Assembly (NCBI GenBank): GCA_004154925.1
Contig: QJNS01000274.1
Location: 1 to 64,000, forward strand
Origin: Monosporascus cannonballus
Taxonomy: Eukaryota > Ascomycota > Sordariomycetes > Xylariales
Direction of reading: 5' to 3'
Length of the DNA: 64,000 nucleotides
Shown here: piece by piece, positions 26,416-39,065 of the stretch
Position numbering within the stretch: position 1 is the first letter of the stretch
How the letters are laid out: each line of letters starts with the position of its first letter
Program-made: the position numbers and the translations under genes
The notes under the pieces: generated by a model
Database searches by the model: none
Told to the model about the DNA's origin: nothing
The model's input: the letters and a program-made list of their open reading frames with translations, nothing else

Positions 26416-26792
26416 TAGGACGGCTAGGTGGTTTAACGAACTATTAAACCTTAGTCGTATAGGTTTATATTGGCAGAAGTATAGTAGGATTCAAAGCAAT
26501 AAATATAATAACGTATTACGTTTTGTAATACTAAATATGCTTTAAATAACGAATTATTATTGCAAACTAATGTTATTTCAATTATGAAAATAATAAGCGT
26601 ATTATATTTAATTTTGGACTTATTACTAAATTGTATTTATTTTTGCATCACTAAATTTTGTTAAATAAGTGCTTTATCCTGATTATTCGTATTTAGCAGA
26701 TTTTTTCTAAGCATCCGTTACGTAATCTAAGGGGTGGTCCGTATTATTTTTGTTGACCGTTTCCTAAGGCCGGAACCTGTTACGCTATAATA
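26416..26792 (-). repeat. 3' LTR of element F
   Basis: This 377-bp copy is identical in length to 34358-34734. It contains the family signature read on the plus strand as CGGCTAGGTGG near the left end and GGCCGGAACCTGTTACG near the right end. Confidence 0.88.
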
Positions 26793-26864
26793 TGATTTTC
26801 CTTTTTCTAAATTTTCTTTTTAAGATTTTTATTTTTTCATGGTAATTATTACCGGTTCCTTACG

Positions 26865-27382
26865 ATATCCGGTCGCATTATTAAAAGTTATCGTTAGGTT
26901 TTTTTATTATTTATTAATAAAATCTGCATTTTGATTTTAATATATTTTAATTTCGAAACTATGTTATGCTTTTTATATTTCTTTAATAATTAAAAATGAG
27001 AAATAATGGAAAACGTTTTTAAATATAAAGTTTGCGTTAAACCTAAATATCCTTGTAATAAAACCGGCTTTTTTCGGGAAATATTTTCGCTAAAAATTAA
27101 TACTTGAAACGAACGGAGGTTTTGGTAAAAGAATGTTTTTTAAAATTAAAAAAACCTTATTAACAAGAAATAAAAAAGCCCATTACGCGTTTAATCCATT
27201 TTCGTAAAGAAAAAGCTTTTGTTCGTTTAAAAAGAATAAAAATGGTATAACGGGAATTATAATCGCTAAAAATATCAGAAAAGCAAAAACCCCAGAAACA
27301 AGCTATCGCCAAGGCTTTTATGACCGCATTAGTTTTTCCCGTTAGTTCCGTAAATTGGTTTAGTATCAGCAATACTGATTAG
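26865..27382 (+). pseudogene. Antisense reading frame of element F
   Basis: The frame is antisense to the F pol gene, at the same position as in A, C and D. It opens ATA-TCC-GGT-CGC, reading I-S-G-R, which corresponds to M-A-G-R in A with the start codon lost by G-to-A. A Cys-containing part follows (K-V-C-V-K-P-K-Y-P-C). In another phase comes a Lys/Leu/Gln-rich stretch (R-E-L, then K-I-S-E-K-Q-K-P-Q-K-Q-A-I-A-K) resembling the coiled-coil part of D. At least one frameshift and several TAA/TAG stops break it. Confidence 0.5.
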
Positions 27383-27449
27383 TCCGTTAAAAATATAGAT
27401 TAAAATGCGATTAATTTTAGTAATTTTGTTATTGCTATTGAAAAACTTT

Positions 27450-30400
27450 TAATCTGCGCTAAACACTAATAATATTTTTGGAGATTTCCTAGGTATTTTC
27501 GAAATCCGGGTACTTTTTCTATTTCATTAAAAACTGGGTAAATCCGTTTTGTTTCTGTATATCGAAAATCTTTTCCATTTTATATGTCTATTCGTCTTTT
27601 ACCTTTACGTCGTTTTATGCCGTATGCATTTTGATTGTATTTTTACTAATTCGAACAAGGAAACGTAAAATGTTGAATAAAGTTTAATTTTTGAGGGAAA
27701 TTTTAATTAGTAATTATTTTTAAAGATTTTTTAGCGATTTTGTATAAACCGATATATTTGAAATCGTGTTTTTTATTAGGTCGTTTTGTTTGAATATTTT
27801 TTGTACCGAAAAAAACCGTTTTTCCCTTTTCGAAATTTTGTTTTTTTAACTGTTTCTGATTAAAATATTTGCTTATTTTGTTGCATACGAATTCTAATTT
27901 TATGTTTACTTTTTGGTATAATTATTATAATTGTTCCGACGTAAGTATTATTTTCATATTAATTGGATTATCGTTAGGTATTTTTCTATAAACGTTTAAA
28001 ATAAAACCCATATTTATTTTCGCAGGTATTATGTTAATACTTTCGTAATATGTGGTATTATAAGTTAGATATATAATTATTGATTATTTAGCTTAATTAT
28101 TTTATTCGTAGTTAATATGGGATTATAAGTAAGTTTTAACGTTTAATTTATCCGTTTTGTTAATTTATTTGCTTAAAGTTTATATAGGTTATATAATTTA
28201 TGATTTAGGCCCATTTATGCTATAAGGCCTTACTAAAATTTAAATTCAAATATCGATTTTTTATTTAAAACCATTTTTAATAGCAATCCGTATGAAGTAA
28301 AAATATATCTGAAAAGAATATGTGTTATTTATTCCGCGTTTATGTCCTTATAATATGATAGGAAATAAAAGAATTTCGTAAATCTGTTAACGATTACGCA
28401 TATACTGTTATAATGTATTTTTATAACTGGACTTTTTAACATGAAAAATTTAATAATAAAATCGAATATAATTAAATATTATAATTGTTTTACGATCATT
28501 AATACCTGTATTTTTCTGTATAACTTATATTATCGAGCTTTCGTTTTGTTAGAAATATCGTATTATTATATGATTTTTCATATCGTTAAATTTATTTCGG
28601 AAAATGAATATATGTATTACAGCCGTTTTAAAATTTTGTAAATCTTTAAATATCTATGTAAATAATATTCGTATATGTTTTGAATTAAATCTTTTTAATA
28701 TCATTTCAAAAGTTATATTTTATTTGTTTTTTAATTTTCTAGAAAACCGTCGTTATATTAATAGATTTTCTGATATATATTGAAAGGTAGTGATCGAGAT
28801 GCCGGAATTTGTCGCGGGCGTCAATATGTTTTAAAGTGGTATTAAAAATTGTATAACTGATTTTCACCAATTTTTTTCGAAGTTTGGTCGCTTGCTTAAA
28901 GTATCGGTTTTGCCGTTTTCTAAGCCTTTTTTATAGATAATAACGAAATTAAAATTCGTTAACCTTTCCGCGTAACGAAATTATCGTTTTATAATTTCTT
29001 CGGTTATAGCAAATAGGGTAAAGTTTTGATAATACGTATAAAGCTAAATCTAATATAAGTTTCTTTTTAGAAAATACTTAAATTTTCGGAATATAATATA
29101 AATCGCTATAAGTTATTTAATTAGAATACCGTACTTAAATTCGGCTCTTTTAAATTTATATACAAATTGTAATAAAATATAATTTGCCTTAATTATTTAG
29201 TTATCTGATTATTATGTTTAATGCGTAATTCGAAATATCGGTTTATAATTTAATGGGGTGGTTTAAATCGTATATAATTAATACTGGTTCGCTGGTACTT
29301 ATATTTTTGATATCCTGAAATACTTTTATTATTTCGAACGTTTATTTGAAGCTTGTATTATGTAATAGAATTAACTAAAAATATAGTTATTTTGTTCAAA
29401 TTTCGAATATATTTTCTGTAATAATTAAAGAATTTAAAAAATATTTATATTTTTAACAGAAAATAGCATTTTCTATTTTGTATTTACAGCGACTTTCTTA
29501 GGATTTACCTTAATATATCCTTGGATAATAATATGTCTCAAATATTTCATTTTCTATTCGTAAAACTATTTTTTTACGTTAATATTCAACTTTACGGGCT
29601 ATAACATTTAAAAAAGTCTATAAATATATTTGGAATATATTTGCTTCGTTTTTACGAAAATAGAAATATCGTTGAAATTGAAGATAAGAAAAACCTCGAA
29701 GCATTTTCGAAATATATAGTTAATTGTTTATTAAAAAGTTGCTATTACGTTTGTAAATTCTATTAATGTAACCAAGTACTTACATAATCCGTATTTCGTT
29801 CTGAAGATTATTTTTTATTTGTACCTTTTTTTAATCTTAATAAGGTTATATTTATTTTTGAAATTGAATATTATACACTATTTAGTTCCGTAAAGTCGGC
29901 TTTTTATTTCCATAATTAAGGCTAATAGTATTCCATTTTTAATAACAATATCGTTTAATTATTGATAATTAACTATAAATCGCAATTTTCAGTTTTTTAG
30001 TACGAAATATATTAAATAATATATTAATACTTTTAAAGGTCAAATTTATCTTTTTTGGAACCGACTTTCCAGGTATTCTTTAAAAGCGCGTAATTCGTTT
30101 CCGTTAAGATTATAGGCAAGGTAAAACTTTGTTAAAAATCTTTTTTTAAAAATTATGTTATAATTTTATTCGTTATGTTCTAGTAATTTTGTATTAAGTT
30201 TCTTTTTTTAAAAAAAAGCTCTTTGTATTTATGCTATTATGATAATATATTAATTACATTTTTGTACCTATTGAAGCTGTTATTTTTGGTTGTTATTTAA
30301 ATACTTTAATTTCGTTTTAATAATAATAACAATACGTCGTATTTTTCGGATGCCTATTCTTTTTGTGTTTTGTTCTTTTAGGTAATAAGGTTTTTATCGT

Positions 30401-31920
30401 ATGATTATACCTGTATTCGTCGCCATTTTTGATTAAAAATTAAGATCTTAATTTTTTTGTCCGTTAATAAGGTATAAGGTGAGCTTTACCTAGCCAGTTC
30501 TTCTATTAATTACGACGCTATATTAATACATGAATATTTCTTCTTAAAATTATATCGTAATTTGTAAATAAAACCATATCGAAATTAATTATTTGATAAT
30601 GCCTTTAAATAAAAATCTTAAAGTAATTAATTTTATCTATAATTTTCCCGTTATCGTAAACGAATTCCTAATTCTCTGTATTCGTCGTTATATAAAGTTT
30701 TAACTTATATTTTTATAGGAATTTAAGCTTATTAACTATATCTAATATATTACAATTTCGACTCAAAATTCTCCAGTGTATTATTACAATATATTAAGAC
30801 GTTCTAATTCGTATATCCAAAGTAATAAAGTTATTAACGACTTTTATCGTCTCGTTTAAAAGCGTTTTTGGAAATTCCTTTTAATTTCTCTCAATTTCGT
30901 TATTTTACGGCTTTTTTATAGGTACCCTTTTTTTTAATTCCTTTTCGAATTTTTCGAACTTTATCTGTATTTCTATATATAGCGCGTTAAATTACTGTAT
31001 TTGTTATTATTGCCGGCGTACTGCTTTTTCGAACTATATTAATTATTATTTGTTTTACTGTAATTTCTTTTTTTATTAGGTAAATTTTTTTTTCTTAATT
31101 CTTATTATATCCTATTATAAATTATATTAATCATTCTTTCCGCGACTATTTGAAGATTAAGGTATTTTTTAAACACTTTTTTGTAAAAATCTTTTATTTT
31201 ATATGAAATTAGTTTTTTTTTCGTTTAATAATTATACCGCATATAATAATAGAAAGGGCTTTTTGCGAGTATTATTTTTTTGAGCCAGCTTTTTTTTTTC
31301 GACCAATTATTAAATACTTTCTCGGGTTATAGATCGAAAATATTATAATTATTATTTATTATTTTTATTTTGTTGCAGTTCCATTAAAGAATCGAATCCC
31401 TTATAAAATATATAAGTAATCTTTCCGTATATATATTATTTTTATTTTTCGTAACCGGGATGTTTTCGTCGTCGATAATATATGGTATATATTTTACTGT
31501 ATCAAGTAGGGGTTGCGGGACAGATTTTCTTTATTTAATTCTAGTATTTTCATAATTATCTTTATAAAACTTTTTATTATATTTGCGATATTTATTAAGT
31601 TAGTTTCCTAGTTTTTCGTATTCCTTATTGGAATTTTTGTTATAGAGGGTCTGGTATGTACTTAGGCCAAATTATGTTAATAAGTTTGCTTCTGTTTTTT
31701 GGCATTTCTTTGAATTTTTTTTCGGGTACAGGTTTTTAATTATTTTAACGGGGTTTTTTAGGCGCCTTGCATTTTACCTTGCCTTATGTCCTATTTTGTT
31801 ATAATTGAAATATTTGGTTTAGTTTAAGTCCTTTTTATAAGTGGCTTCCAGCTCTATAAGTTCTGGCTCCGTACCATAGGAAATGTTACCGCGTCGAAAA
31901 GCGTTGGTATTGGCCGTATA
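27450..31920 (-). pseudogene. pol of element F (chromodomain end through RT)
   Basis: Minus-strand sequence at 27480-27610 aligns with 47540-47690 of element D, the chromodomain-like end of pol. Farther right the sequence is collinear with D pol, but RIP stops are so dense that single domains are hard to point out. The nested LTR element interrupts the collinear region at 31921. Confidence 0.65.
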
Positions 31921-32085
31921 TGTCAGGGGCCAAGGGCCCTAGTGGAAGGATTAGCGTAGCGCTAATCCCGTGGCTCCTGTATATATAGCTAGCTGCTCCC
32001 ACGCATCTTCTTAGCTGTTCCCTAGATTTCTTAATAGACTTGTTATGGCCCATATCCTTAGCTACTACGTATGCAGCCTTTTACA
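31921..32085. repeat. Left 165-bp LTR of the small element
   Basis: It is GC-richer than its surroundings and nearly free of RIP. It contains a perfect 9-bp inverted repeat with a 3-base loop (GGATTAGCG-TAG-CGCTAATCC) and a TATATATAG box. Confidence 0.88.
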
Positions 32086-33266
32086 TATTAAGAAATCTCT
32101 TTTTTCGCGAACGGTCTGTCGCCGTAAAAAGTACGCCAGCGTTACGTACCCGTTATTCGTACCCAGCTTATTCGGCATGGATACCGAAAAACCATGCTTC
32201 AGGTTTTACGAACCGTTTGCAAATTAAAAAGCCGTAAAAATCATAACGCTTAAAGGTTTAAAATAAATAAAAAAGTATTCGTTAACGAAAAAGCGATCGG
32301 CAATAATTATACGTAATTCTTTTTTATTTGTGGAACCTTTAGCCGTTAATTTCAAAAGTTAACGTTTTTATTAAACATATAAAAAGCCTTAAAACAGCCG
32401 AACACTCAAATTTCTTTAAATTATATTGCCGTTATTTTTAAACAAAATTTAATAAAAAACAAAAAACTGGTTAACGTTTAATGGAATTACGTTAACGTAA
32501 CGCTTAAATAATATCCGAATATATTTTTTTGTTCGAAAATATTTTTTACAAAATTAAAAAAAATAAATAACCGGATAAAATTAAAAATCTTTTATTAAAT
32601 CCGGCCTTAACGCCAAAACGAAAAAATAATAAGATTATAAAAGGTAACTTAATATTTTAGAAAAATTCGCGTAATTCTTTCGTCGTTCGGACATATCGTT
32701 TTTAACGGCCTTTATTTTGGCGTATTTGTACGTAATAATTTTTTATTCGAAAAACTATATTATAAACCATATTAAAATTAATACGTTAATTATTAATTAT
32801 TAACGTAAGCGCCGTTAGCAAACGGAAAAATATTAATTAAAATATTATAAAACGGAATATTTTCGGAAAGGTTATTTTAAAAGAAAAAAGCCATTATCCG
32901 ATATATTGGCATTAATAAGGCCTTAAAACTTCCGTCGTTATTTAAACGATAAAGAATAACTGCGAAAACGTTCGATAAAATATAAGAAGATTTAAATTAG
33001 TTCGACGTTTACAAAACGTTAAAGGAATTAATGAAAAAAAGCCTTAGAAAAAGTAATATAAAAATATAAAGCTGGTAGTACGTAACGTACCAAAGATGTA
33101 CGGACATAAAGTACGTAATATGGTTTTTCCGTAACCGTCGGAAAACTTTTTGGATTAGGATTTGCGAATATCGCCGCCTTAAAGCAAAGTCCTTAAAAAG
33201 GTGCTACGAATAAGCGTTTGCCGCGTAACGGGAAAAAGCGAAAATTAGATATAGAGGGGGAGGTTA

Positions 33267-33431
33267 TGTTACGGGCCAAGGGCCCTAATGGAGGGATTAG
33301 TATAGCGTTAATCCCATGGCTCCTGTATATATAGCTAGCTGCTCCTACGCATCTTCTTACCTGTTCCCTAGATTTCTTAATAGACCTGTTATGGCCCATA
33401 TCCTTAGCTACTGCGTATGCTGCCCCTTACA
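33267..33431. repeat. Right 165-bp LTR of the small element
   Basis: This is a direct repeat of 31921-32085. The differences are mostly transitions; the hairpin is damaged here (GGATTAGTATAGCGTTAATCC has transitions in both arms). It is followed by the duplicated GTATA. Confidence 0.88.
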
Positions 33432-33436
33432 GTATA

Positions 33437-34357
33437 TCGGAATTTGTTATCGTTTTTCTCTTTGGTACCTTTAATACGTTAGGCGTATTGTCGATCGTCG
33501 ATCATAATTATTATAACAATATAATCTCATAAATAATTAGACCGATTAAACTTAAAAACCTTTTTTTTATATTTTTGAGGTCCTGAAAAAATGTATTTAT
33601 TAATATTCTTTATGCTTAATTTAATTTAAAAGTTAATTAAAGCAATATATTGCCGCAAATAGATATGAGTCTTTTTTATCGTAATTATTAAATTTGTATT
33701 CTAGCTTTTATTTTTTAATTTATTATTTTGAAATCTTTCGTTAATATTTATTTAAATTATTTTTAATTATTATATATTTATATTATTTCCGGATTTTATT
33801 TTTTAATTAATAAGATAACATATTTCCTTATAATAGGTTTAAACTAAATAACCGTATTTTTGGTAAATCTTCTAACTATAATTTCGATTCGTATAATAAG
33901 CGTAATTAATCGAATAAAAATAAACTTAAAATATATTTGACATTAAATTAAAAACAAGTCTAATTTCCTCGAAATTCTACCGAAAATCTTTAATTTTGGA
34001 AATTTAAAATCTTTTTCTAGTTTTTTGGTAAAATTTAGCTAAATAATATGATTTATTTCAAAAGGCTTTCCGGTTTCGGGAATTTTCTTTTTCCTTTTAA
34101 GCTTCTTATAAACGGTTTAAAAAGTCGTTATAAGAGTATTATTATCTTTTTTAAGCTAAATAATACGTTCGATTATAGTATCCAAACCTCGAAAACCCTC
34201 TTAGCGAAAAAGGCAAAGTTATTTTTTTCGGATTTTATTTTGATATCTAGGTTATTAAGGATTTAGTAAATGAGTTATTGGGGCTATTTGCTAATAAATA
34301 TAATATCGGCAATATTGCCCAATGTTTAGCGATATTAATAAATAAAAATTTATAACG
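33437..34357 (-). pseudogene. gag of element F
   Basis: This lies between the 5' LTR (34358-34734) and the nested element. The plus strand at 34048-34266 happens to be open, but the coding strand is minus: the homologous region of element D (42363-42560) is read from the plus strand there and shows the same relationship. It encodes the capsid part of the gag precursor, broken by stops. Confidence 0.6.
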
Positions 34358-34734
34358 TACAACGGCTAAACGGTTAAATTAATTATTAAACCTTAATTCT
34401 ACAAATTAATATTAATAAAGGTATTATAAAATTTTAAACAATAAATATAATAATATATTTTATTTGGTAATACTAAAAGTAATTTAAATAACGAATTATT
34501 ATTATATGTTAAAATCATTTAAATTATGCAAATAATAAAAGTATTATATTCATTTTTTGCCTTATTATTTATTTTTGTTTATTTGTATTTAGTGAAGATT
34601 TGCTAAATAATTATTTAATATTAATCATTCGTACTTAGCAGATTTTTGCTCTGCATTTAGTACGTGACCTAAAAGGTGGCCCGTATTATCCTTGTTGACC
34701 GTTTCCTGAGGCCGGAGCCTGTTACGTCGTAACA
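34358..34734 (-). repeat. 5' LTR of element F
   Basis: This 377-bp copy reads TGTTACGACG at its start on the minus strand (34734 downward). It is the partner of 26416-26792. Confidence 0.88.
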
Positions 34735-34739
34735 TTATT

Positions 34740-35945
34740 ATTGTTAATCGTTGTATTTTTAATCGGTGCTTGAAAAAAAAACCAATAGACGAATTTACCA
34801 TTAAAGCTTTAATAACCGAATTAAAAAAAATCAACGTAAATTTTAAAAAGAGACGAATATCGTTTCAAAAACGCTCAAAAAATAAATTAAAAATAAAGTC
34901 TTTTAATTCTAATAAAAAGAAATATTTCAAAAAAAGAAAGATTTTTTAATTCTATAAAAAGGCTAAAACGTTTAAATAAAAAAACCGATAATAAGGCATA
35001 AAAGAAGGAGAAAAAGGTTGGCCCGATTTGTTTTTCCAGCTAGAATTTAATATTGCTATAATTATCCAGATTTAGAACGACATTTTAAAGTGCGAAAATT
35101 ATCTTATTTACTAGAACTTCAAGGTTAAAACTGGTAAGTGCTACTTAGGATAAACTGTTTTAGGATAGTTGTAAAGTTAGGATGTTTTTATTATTTAAAC
35201 ATATAAAAGTATGAAATATATAATTCAAACGATTAATTTAAACCAGATAATAATAATTATAAATAGTTATTTTCCGAACGTTGTAAGTTTTTCGAATGTA
35301 CGGTATATATTAAAGAACTGTATTCAAATCTATTTGATATGCTGTATTTTATAATTTAGTATTTTAATAATTGTTTTATTCATTTTCGAGTTATAGAAAA
35401 TAACGGTTTTTAGCTCAGCTATTGTAAAACAACATTTATCGAGCGTCATTATAAATATAAATATACGGAGATTATATAATAATCTAAGTATTTTAGGTTT
35501 TAATATTTAAATCTCGAATCGGAATAAAGTTAAAAGGTTAAATTATGAGGCTATTTATGTTATTTCGTAACACTTTGAATATAATATAAGTTTTTAAATA
35601 TGGGATTAATTCTTATAAATGTTTATATTTTTAATTTTATAACTTAAAAATGCACAGCTAAGTACCTGAAAATAAGACTACTATTTTCGACTGTTAATAC
35701 AGTGGAAACAATAGTACAAATACATATATAATTATTGTACCAACTCGGTCCGCCGCTAGAGAAGCCCGAAAATGAAAATGTCTTTTTGCAAATAAATTAT
35801 ACCAGTTAAAAAAACCAAAAAGGTTTTTGAAATTAAGGTATTAAAAAACTTAGTTTTACAAGACCTTATATAAAGCGATAAAAGAAGTACGTAGTTAAAT
35901 TGAAATCCTTTTTGGATACGAGAATATAAATTTAAAAGTTATAAT
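34740..35945 (+). pseudogene. A2 gag C-terminus and start of pol
   Basis: This resumes the A2 sequence after element F and is collinear with about 4385-5640 of element A. It includes the segment matching 4640-4860 and the stretch just before the protease (compare 35880-35940 with 5560-5640). It stops where element D inserted (TSD ATAAT at 35941-35945). Confidence 0.7.
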
Positions 35946-36212
35946 TGTTACGACCTGACGGGTTCCGGTCTCAGATAACGGTTAACGAGGATAATACGGA
36001 CCACCTTCCAGGTTAGGTAACGGGTACTTAGCAAAGATTTGCTAAATATAAATAATTAGTATTAAGTAACTATTTAATAAGATTTCGTTAAACATAATAA
36101 AGCAAAATTGAATAATAATATCAAAATTAATATATATACGTTCGTTAATTTCCATAATTTCAATAATATTACCTTATAATCATTATTTATTATTTAAAAC
36201 ATTTTTAATATT

Positions 36213-36224
36213 ACAGCCGTGGTG
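36213..36224 (+). other. Left half of the origin-like stem-loop of X2
   Basis: The sequence AC-AGCCGTGGTG follows TAATATT at the junction with the LTR. The ten bases AGCCGTGGTG are the exact reverse complement of 42089-42098. Confidence 0.65.
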
Positions 36225-36228
36225 CTTT

Positions 36229-36292
36229 GGTGTTTTACTAGGGTATTCACCAATCGGATATCTGGGATTCCGGATTTTTTTTAGTGTTTTAC
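36229..36292 (+). repeat. Candidate Rep-binding iterons, left side of X2
   Basis: GGTGTTTTAC at 36229-36238 and AGTGTTTTAC at 36283-36292 are near-direct repeats close to the origin-like end. Related motifs GGTGTCCTTAC (41990-42000) and, on the minus strand, GGTGTTCCTTAC (42081-42092) lie on the other side. CRESS replicons typically carry short Rep-binding repeats of this kind beside the stem-loop. Confidence 0.4.
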
Positions 36293-36481
36293 CAATGGGA
36301 AGCGTAGGAATTTTTAGCGCTGGTGTTCGTGCATCGGTATGGGCTTTTCCCGCGCTAGTGGATGCGCCAAAGTTCGTATTCGAAATTAGTTTGCTTTTTC
36401 GAGTTTTACTTGTATTAGTTTTTTCTTGACGTATGCGCTAAGTCTCGTATTTCAGCGCATTAGCACCACCTACTTTATTGA

Positions 36482-36625
36482 CGTTTTTCTTTTTTTCTTT
36501 GTTATTTAATTTTCTTTTTTTCTTTATCTATTTAATCTTTTTTTAAGTTTTTTTAATTCCCTATTCCGTTATCGTCGCCCTTATTATTATTATCGCCGTT
36601 ATCGCCGTTATCGTTCCAGGTTTTA
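36482..36625. repeat. Pyrimidine tract and TTATCGCCG-type simple repeat in X2
   Basis: A CTTT-rich tract (about 36482-36560) is followed by TTATTATTATTATCGCCG and further TTATCGCCG units (about 36590-36620). On the minus strand the second part would encode an Asn/Asp/Gly-rich stretch (N-D-N-G-D-N-G-D-N-N-N-K-G-D-D-N-G). Confidence 0.55.
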
Positions 36626-36731
36626 TCTTAATCGTTGCTATGGTACTGTTTGTTATTTTGATTATGCGCGTTAGTATTAACGTATTTTGGTTAATTCTTT
36701 TTCTCCATAACGTCAATATATTTTACCTTAG

Positions 36732-36848
36732 CTAGCTCAGGCCTTCCTGGCTCGTTTTCCCAATTTCTTCAAAGTCACTCAAGTACCGCTCCATGACGCT
36801 AAATATTAACCAATCAAATCCCAAATCCTCGTAACGAGCCAGCGAGGC
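36732..36848 (-). pseudogene. Terminal exon of an X-family gene (X2 copy)
   Basis: After an AG acceptor (CTTAG at 36849-36853), 38 codons run to a TAG without interruption. They read A-S-L-A-R-Y-E-D-L-G-F-D-W-L-I-F-S, then V-M-E-R-Y-L-S-D-F-E-E-I-G. The X1 copy at 1-83 is nearly the same protein sequence. It is the C-terminus of an unidentified protein. The upstream exon(s), at higher coordinates, are RIP-damaged and could not be traced. Confidence 0.5.
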
Positions 36849-37545
36849 CTAAGTTATAATTACGTAAAAACGGCTTTATTTGGTACATTTCCTTTTTCAA
36901 AAATACAAATATTCATAATAACTTAATAACAAAACGTTTTTTATAAATATATATATATATACCGTTATTTTTGTAATGGCTTATTATTAATACCATTTTG
37001 GTTTTGATTAGGACTTATTTGCTATTCCTAAACCATAACGTATACAATAGCTGTAGCCCGAGCCCGTTATGTTATTATCCTTTTTCTTAAAATGCGATAA
37101 ATTCGAATTCTTTCAATTTTACCGGATTACGCCCTTAAAACAAAATATACGTACGTATACCTTGAATTTCTGTTATTAATACATAAAATTAATATAACGT
37201 TTGAAAATTTTATTCGCAATTGGGTTTTTTGCGATAATTTAGGCCGAATTATTAATTCGACAGCTTAAATTAATCGATTAATTAACGTATAGAAAAATAA
37301 ACTAATACGTAAACGGCTGTTAATATACGAAAGTTCGTAAGAATTTTTAATTCCTGCTGATAAAGACCTCGTTATATTTAGATATCATAATATATTATAT
37401 AAAATCTTTATAGCTTTCGCAAAAGGGCCTGGAATCCGCCGCTCGTCGGAAAAGTTATTATTCAAAATTAACGTAATCCATACCACTTTGGACGAAAGTT
37501 AACGCTTTGTAAAAACGTTTACCTTTAATTAATTCAAACTTTTAT

Positions 37546-39065
37546 ATTAGGTAATTACAGATATCTCTAATTTTAGCACTATTATAAATATAAATAATAA
37601 TCTTAGTAATGGAACGTAAGTTATTAAGCTGGATTAAGGGGATATTATTTGATAGCCCGAATGCATTAATTATCAAGAAAATTAAATACCCCTAATTCGA
37701 ACGTTAATCTTTAGATATAAGAAAAATAAAAATGTCGATTTCGAGACGATTAATACTGAAATGCCAGACTTCCGCCTTATAGCCATATCTAGTTAGGCCG
37801 CCGATTTAACGAAAGCTGCGATATTTCGTAATTTTGTTTTTTGTAATATTCCTGGCAGTTGCTATATACGCAAATTAATATATATAAATAAGGAAAATAA
37901 AACGTAAGTTACGGATATTAACATATTTAAGCCGAAAATCTTTTTTTTCCGATAATAAATATATTTCGTCGATAGTAACCAAACCATATTACCGTCCAAA
38001 AATAAAATTTAATATAATAATTTGGAATTAATTATTCGATATTTATTTTGGATTAATGATAATATGGTTATATTATCTGGCAATTATATAATCGAATAGT
38101 TTTAAGTTAAGCTTTTTTATATCCGTAGATATTAAAATAAAAGCAAAATATAAAATTATTAATATAGAAATTTGTTATTTTTTTTAAATTTATGTAATAA
38201 TATAATTTAAATAATAATTAAAGATTTTCCGAAATTTATTTTAATAACGAAAAAGTATTAAGCTTTCCGAAAACCAGAATATATACCGTATCGATTTATT
38301 TTTTCCGCAAAATACGGCCTTATTTGTTAAACATAACGCCTAATATAAGGCGAACAAACCGACGGCATAGGGTTTCCGTAAGGTTATCGGCTATATACAT
38401 AACGTTAATATATAAGTTAATTATGTTTATATCGGCAAAAAACCGGTAAAAATATTGGATAAAAATAAACGTTTTGCTTTATAAGATTAAATATTCGAAA
38501 ATTTAAGATATTTTTTTCAAATTTTAGAATATATTATTCGTATTTGGTTAATTAAGAAAAAATATGTTCCGGGGTTTATTACGGGCGATTTTAAGCCCTA
38601 TATATTATATTTTGGCTTATAGGATTATATTATTATCGTATTCAGTTAAAAGGGGTAAAAGGTTATAATATATACCAATCGAGATTTTAAGTTATTTTTA
38701 TACTTTAATAATTTTTATTTATTTTTAATTATAATTATTATTATATTAAGGAATAAAGATTTTAGCTTTGCATTAAAATATATCAGTTAAAATATTAAGA
38801 GGTTCGTAATTAATATATATTATCAAAATTAATAATGATAAATTCTGCGAATTTATATAAAAATGTACTAATCGGAACGAAATATCATAATTTACTATCA
38901 GGCCTTATTTTGGAGGTTTTATTGTTTTTATGGATATTATTTTTAAAGGAGTTTAGCTGATATATTGAACCTCTGACAGATATCTCTTAATCAAAAGCTA
39001 TAGCTGTGGCTACGACTGTTGCGCCGCAGGCGCATCCACAACCTCCAAAATGGGGTCCTGATTAC
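37546..39065. repeat. Right-hand conserved segment of the X family (X2 copy)
   Basis: This aligns with 16325-17850 of X1 over its full length. The junction at about 37546 marks where X2 jumps from sequence matching position 782 of X1 to sequence matching about 16325. RIP is heavy except in the last 100 bp. Confidence 0.65.

Larger units (their letters stand above)
31921..33431. mobile_element. Small LTR element of TRIM/LARD type, 1511 bp
   Basis: Two 165-bp direct repeats (31921-32085 and 33267-33431) start TGTYA and end TTACA. They are flanked by a perfect 5-bp duplication GTATA (31916-31920 and 33432-33436). A purine-rich tract (AGATATAGAGGGGGAGG) lies just before the second repeat, the right place for plus-strand priming, so the element is probably oriented left to right. 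The 1.18-kb interior has no recognisable gag or pol, although one plus-strand frame around 32620-33240 has only TAA/TAG stops. The element must have used enzymes of another retrotransposon. It is inserted in element F. Confidence 0.85.
26416..34734 (-). mobile_element. Element F: full-length Ty3/gypsy element, minus strand, D family
   Basis: LTRs of 377 bp each lie at 26416-26792 and 34358-34734. The target TTATT is duplicated at 26411-26415 and 34735-34739. On the minus strand the element starts TGTTACGACG and ends CCGTCCTA. The gag region matches D: the stretch at 34048-34266 is the reverse complement of sequence homologous to 42363-42560. The sequence past the integrase matches the chromodomain end of D (minus strand about 27450-27610). 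A small LTR element is inserted at 31921-33431; without it, F is about 6.8 kb, the same as C. All frames contain RIP stops. Confidence 0.88.
24955..35945 (+). mobile_element. A2: truncated Ty3/gypsy element related to A, split by element F
   Basis: The sequence from about 24955 to 26415 aligns with the 5' LTR and gag of element A. After element F it resumes at 34740 with the nucleocapsid region and reaches the start of the protease region by 35945. There element D has inserted. No RT, integrase or 3' LTR of this element appears on the far side of D, so A2 was already truncated next to X3. The target site of F (TTATT) lies in A2 gag, at the position matching about 4380 in element A. Confidence 0.8.
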
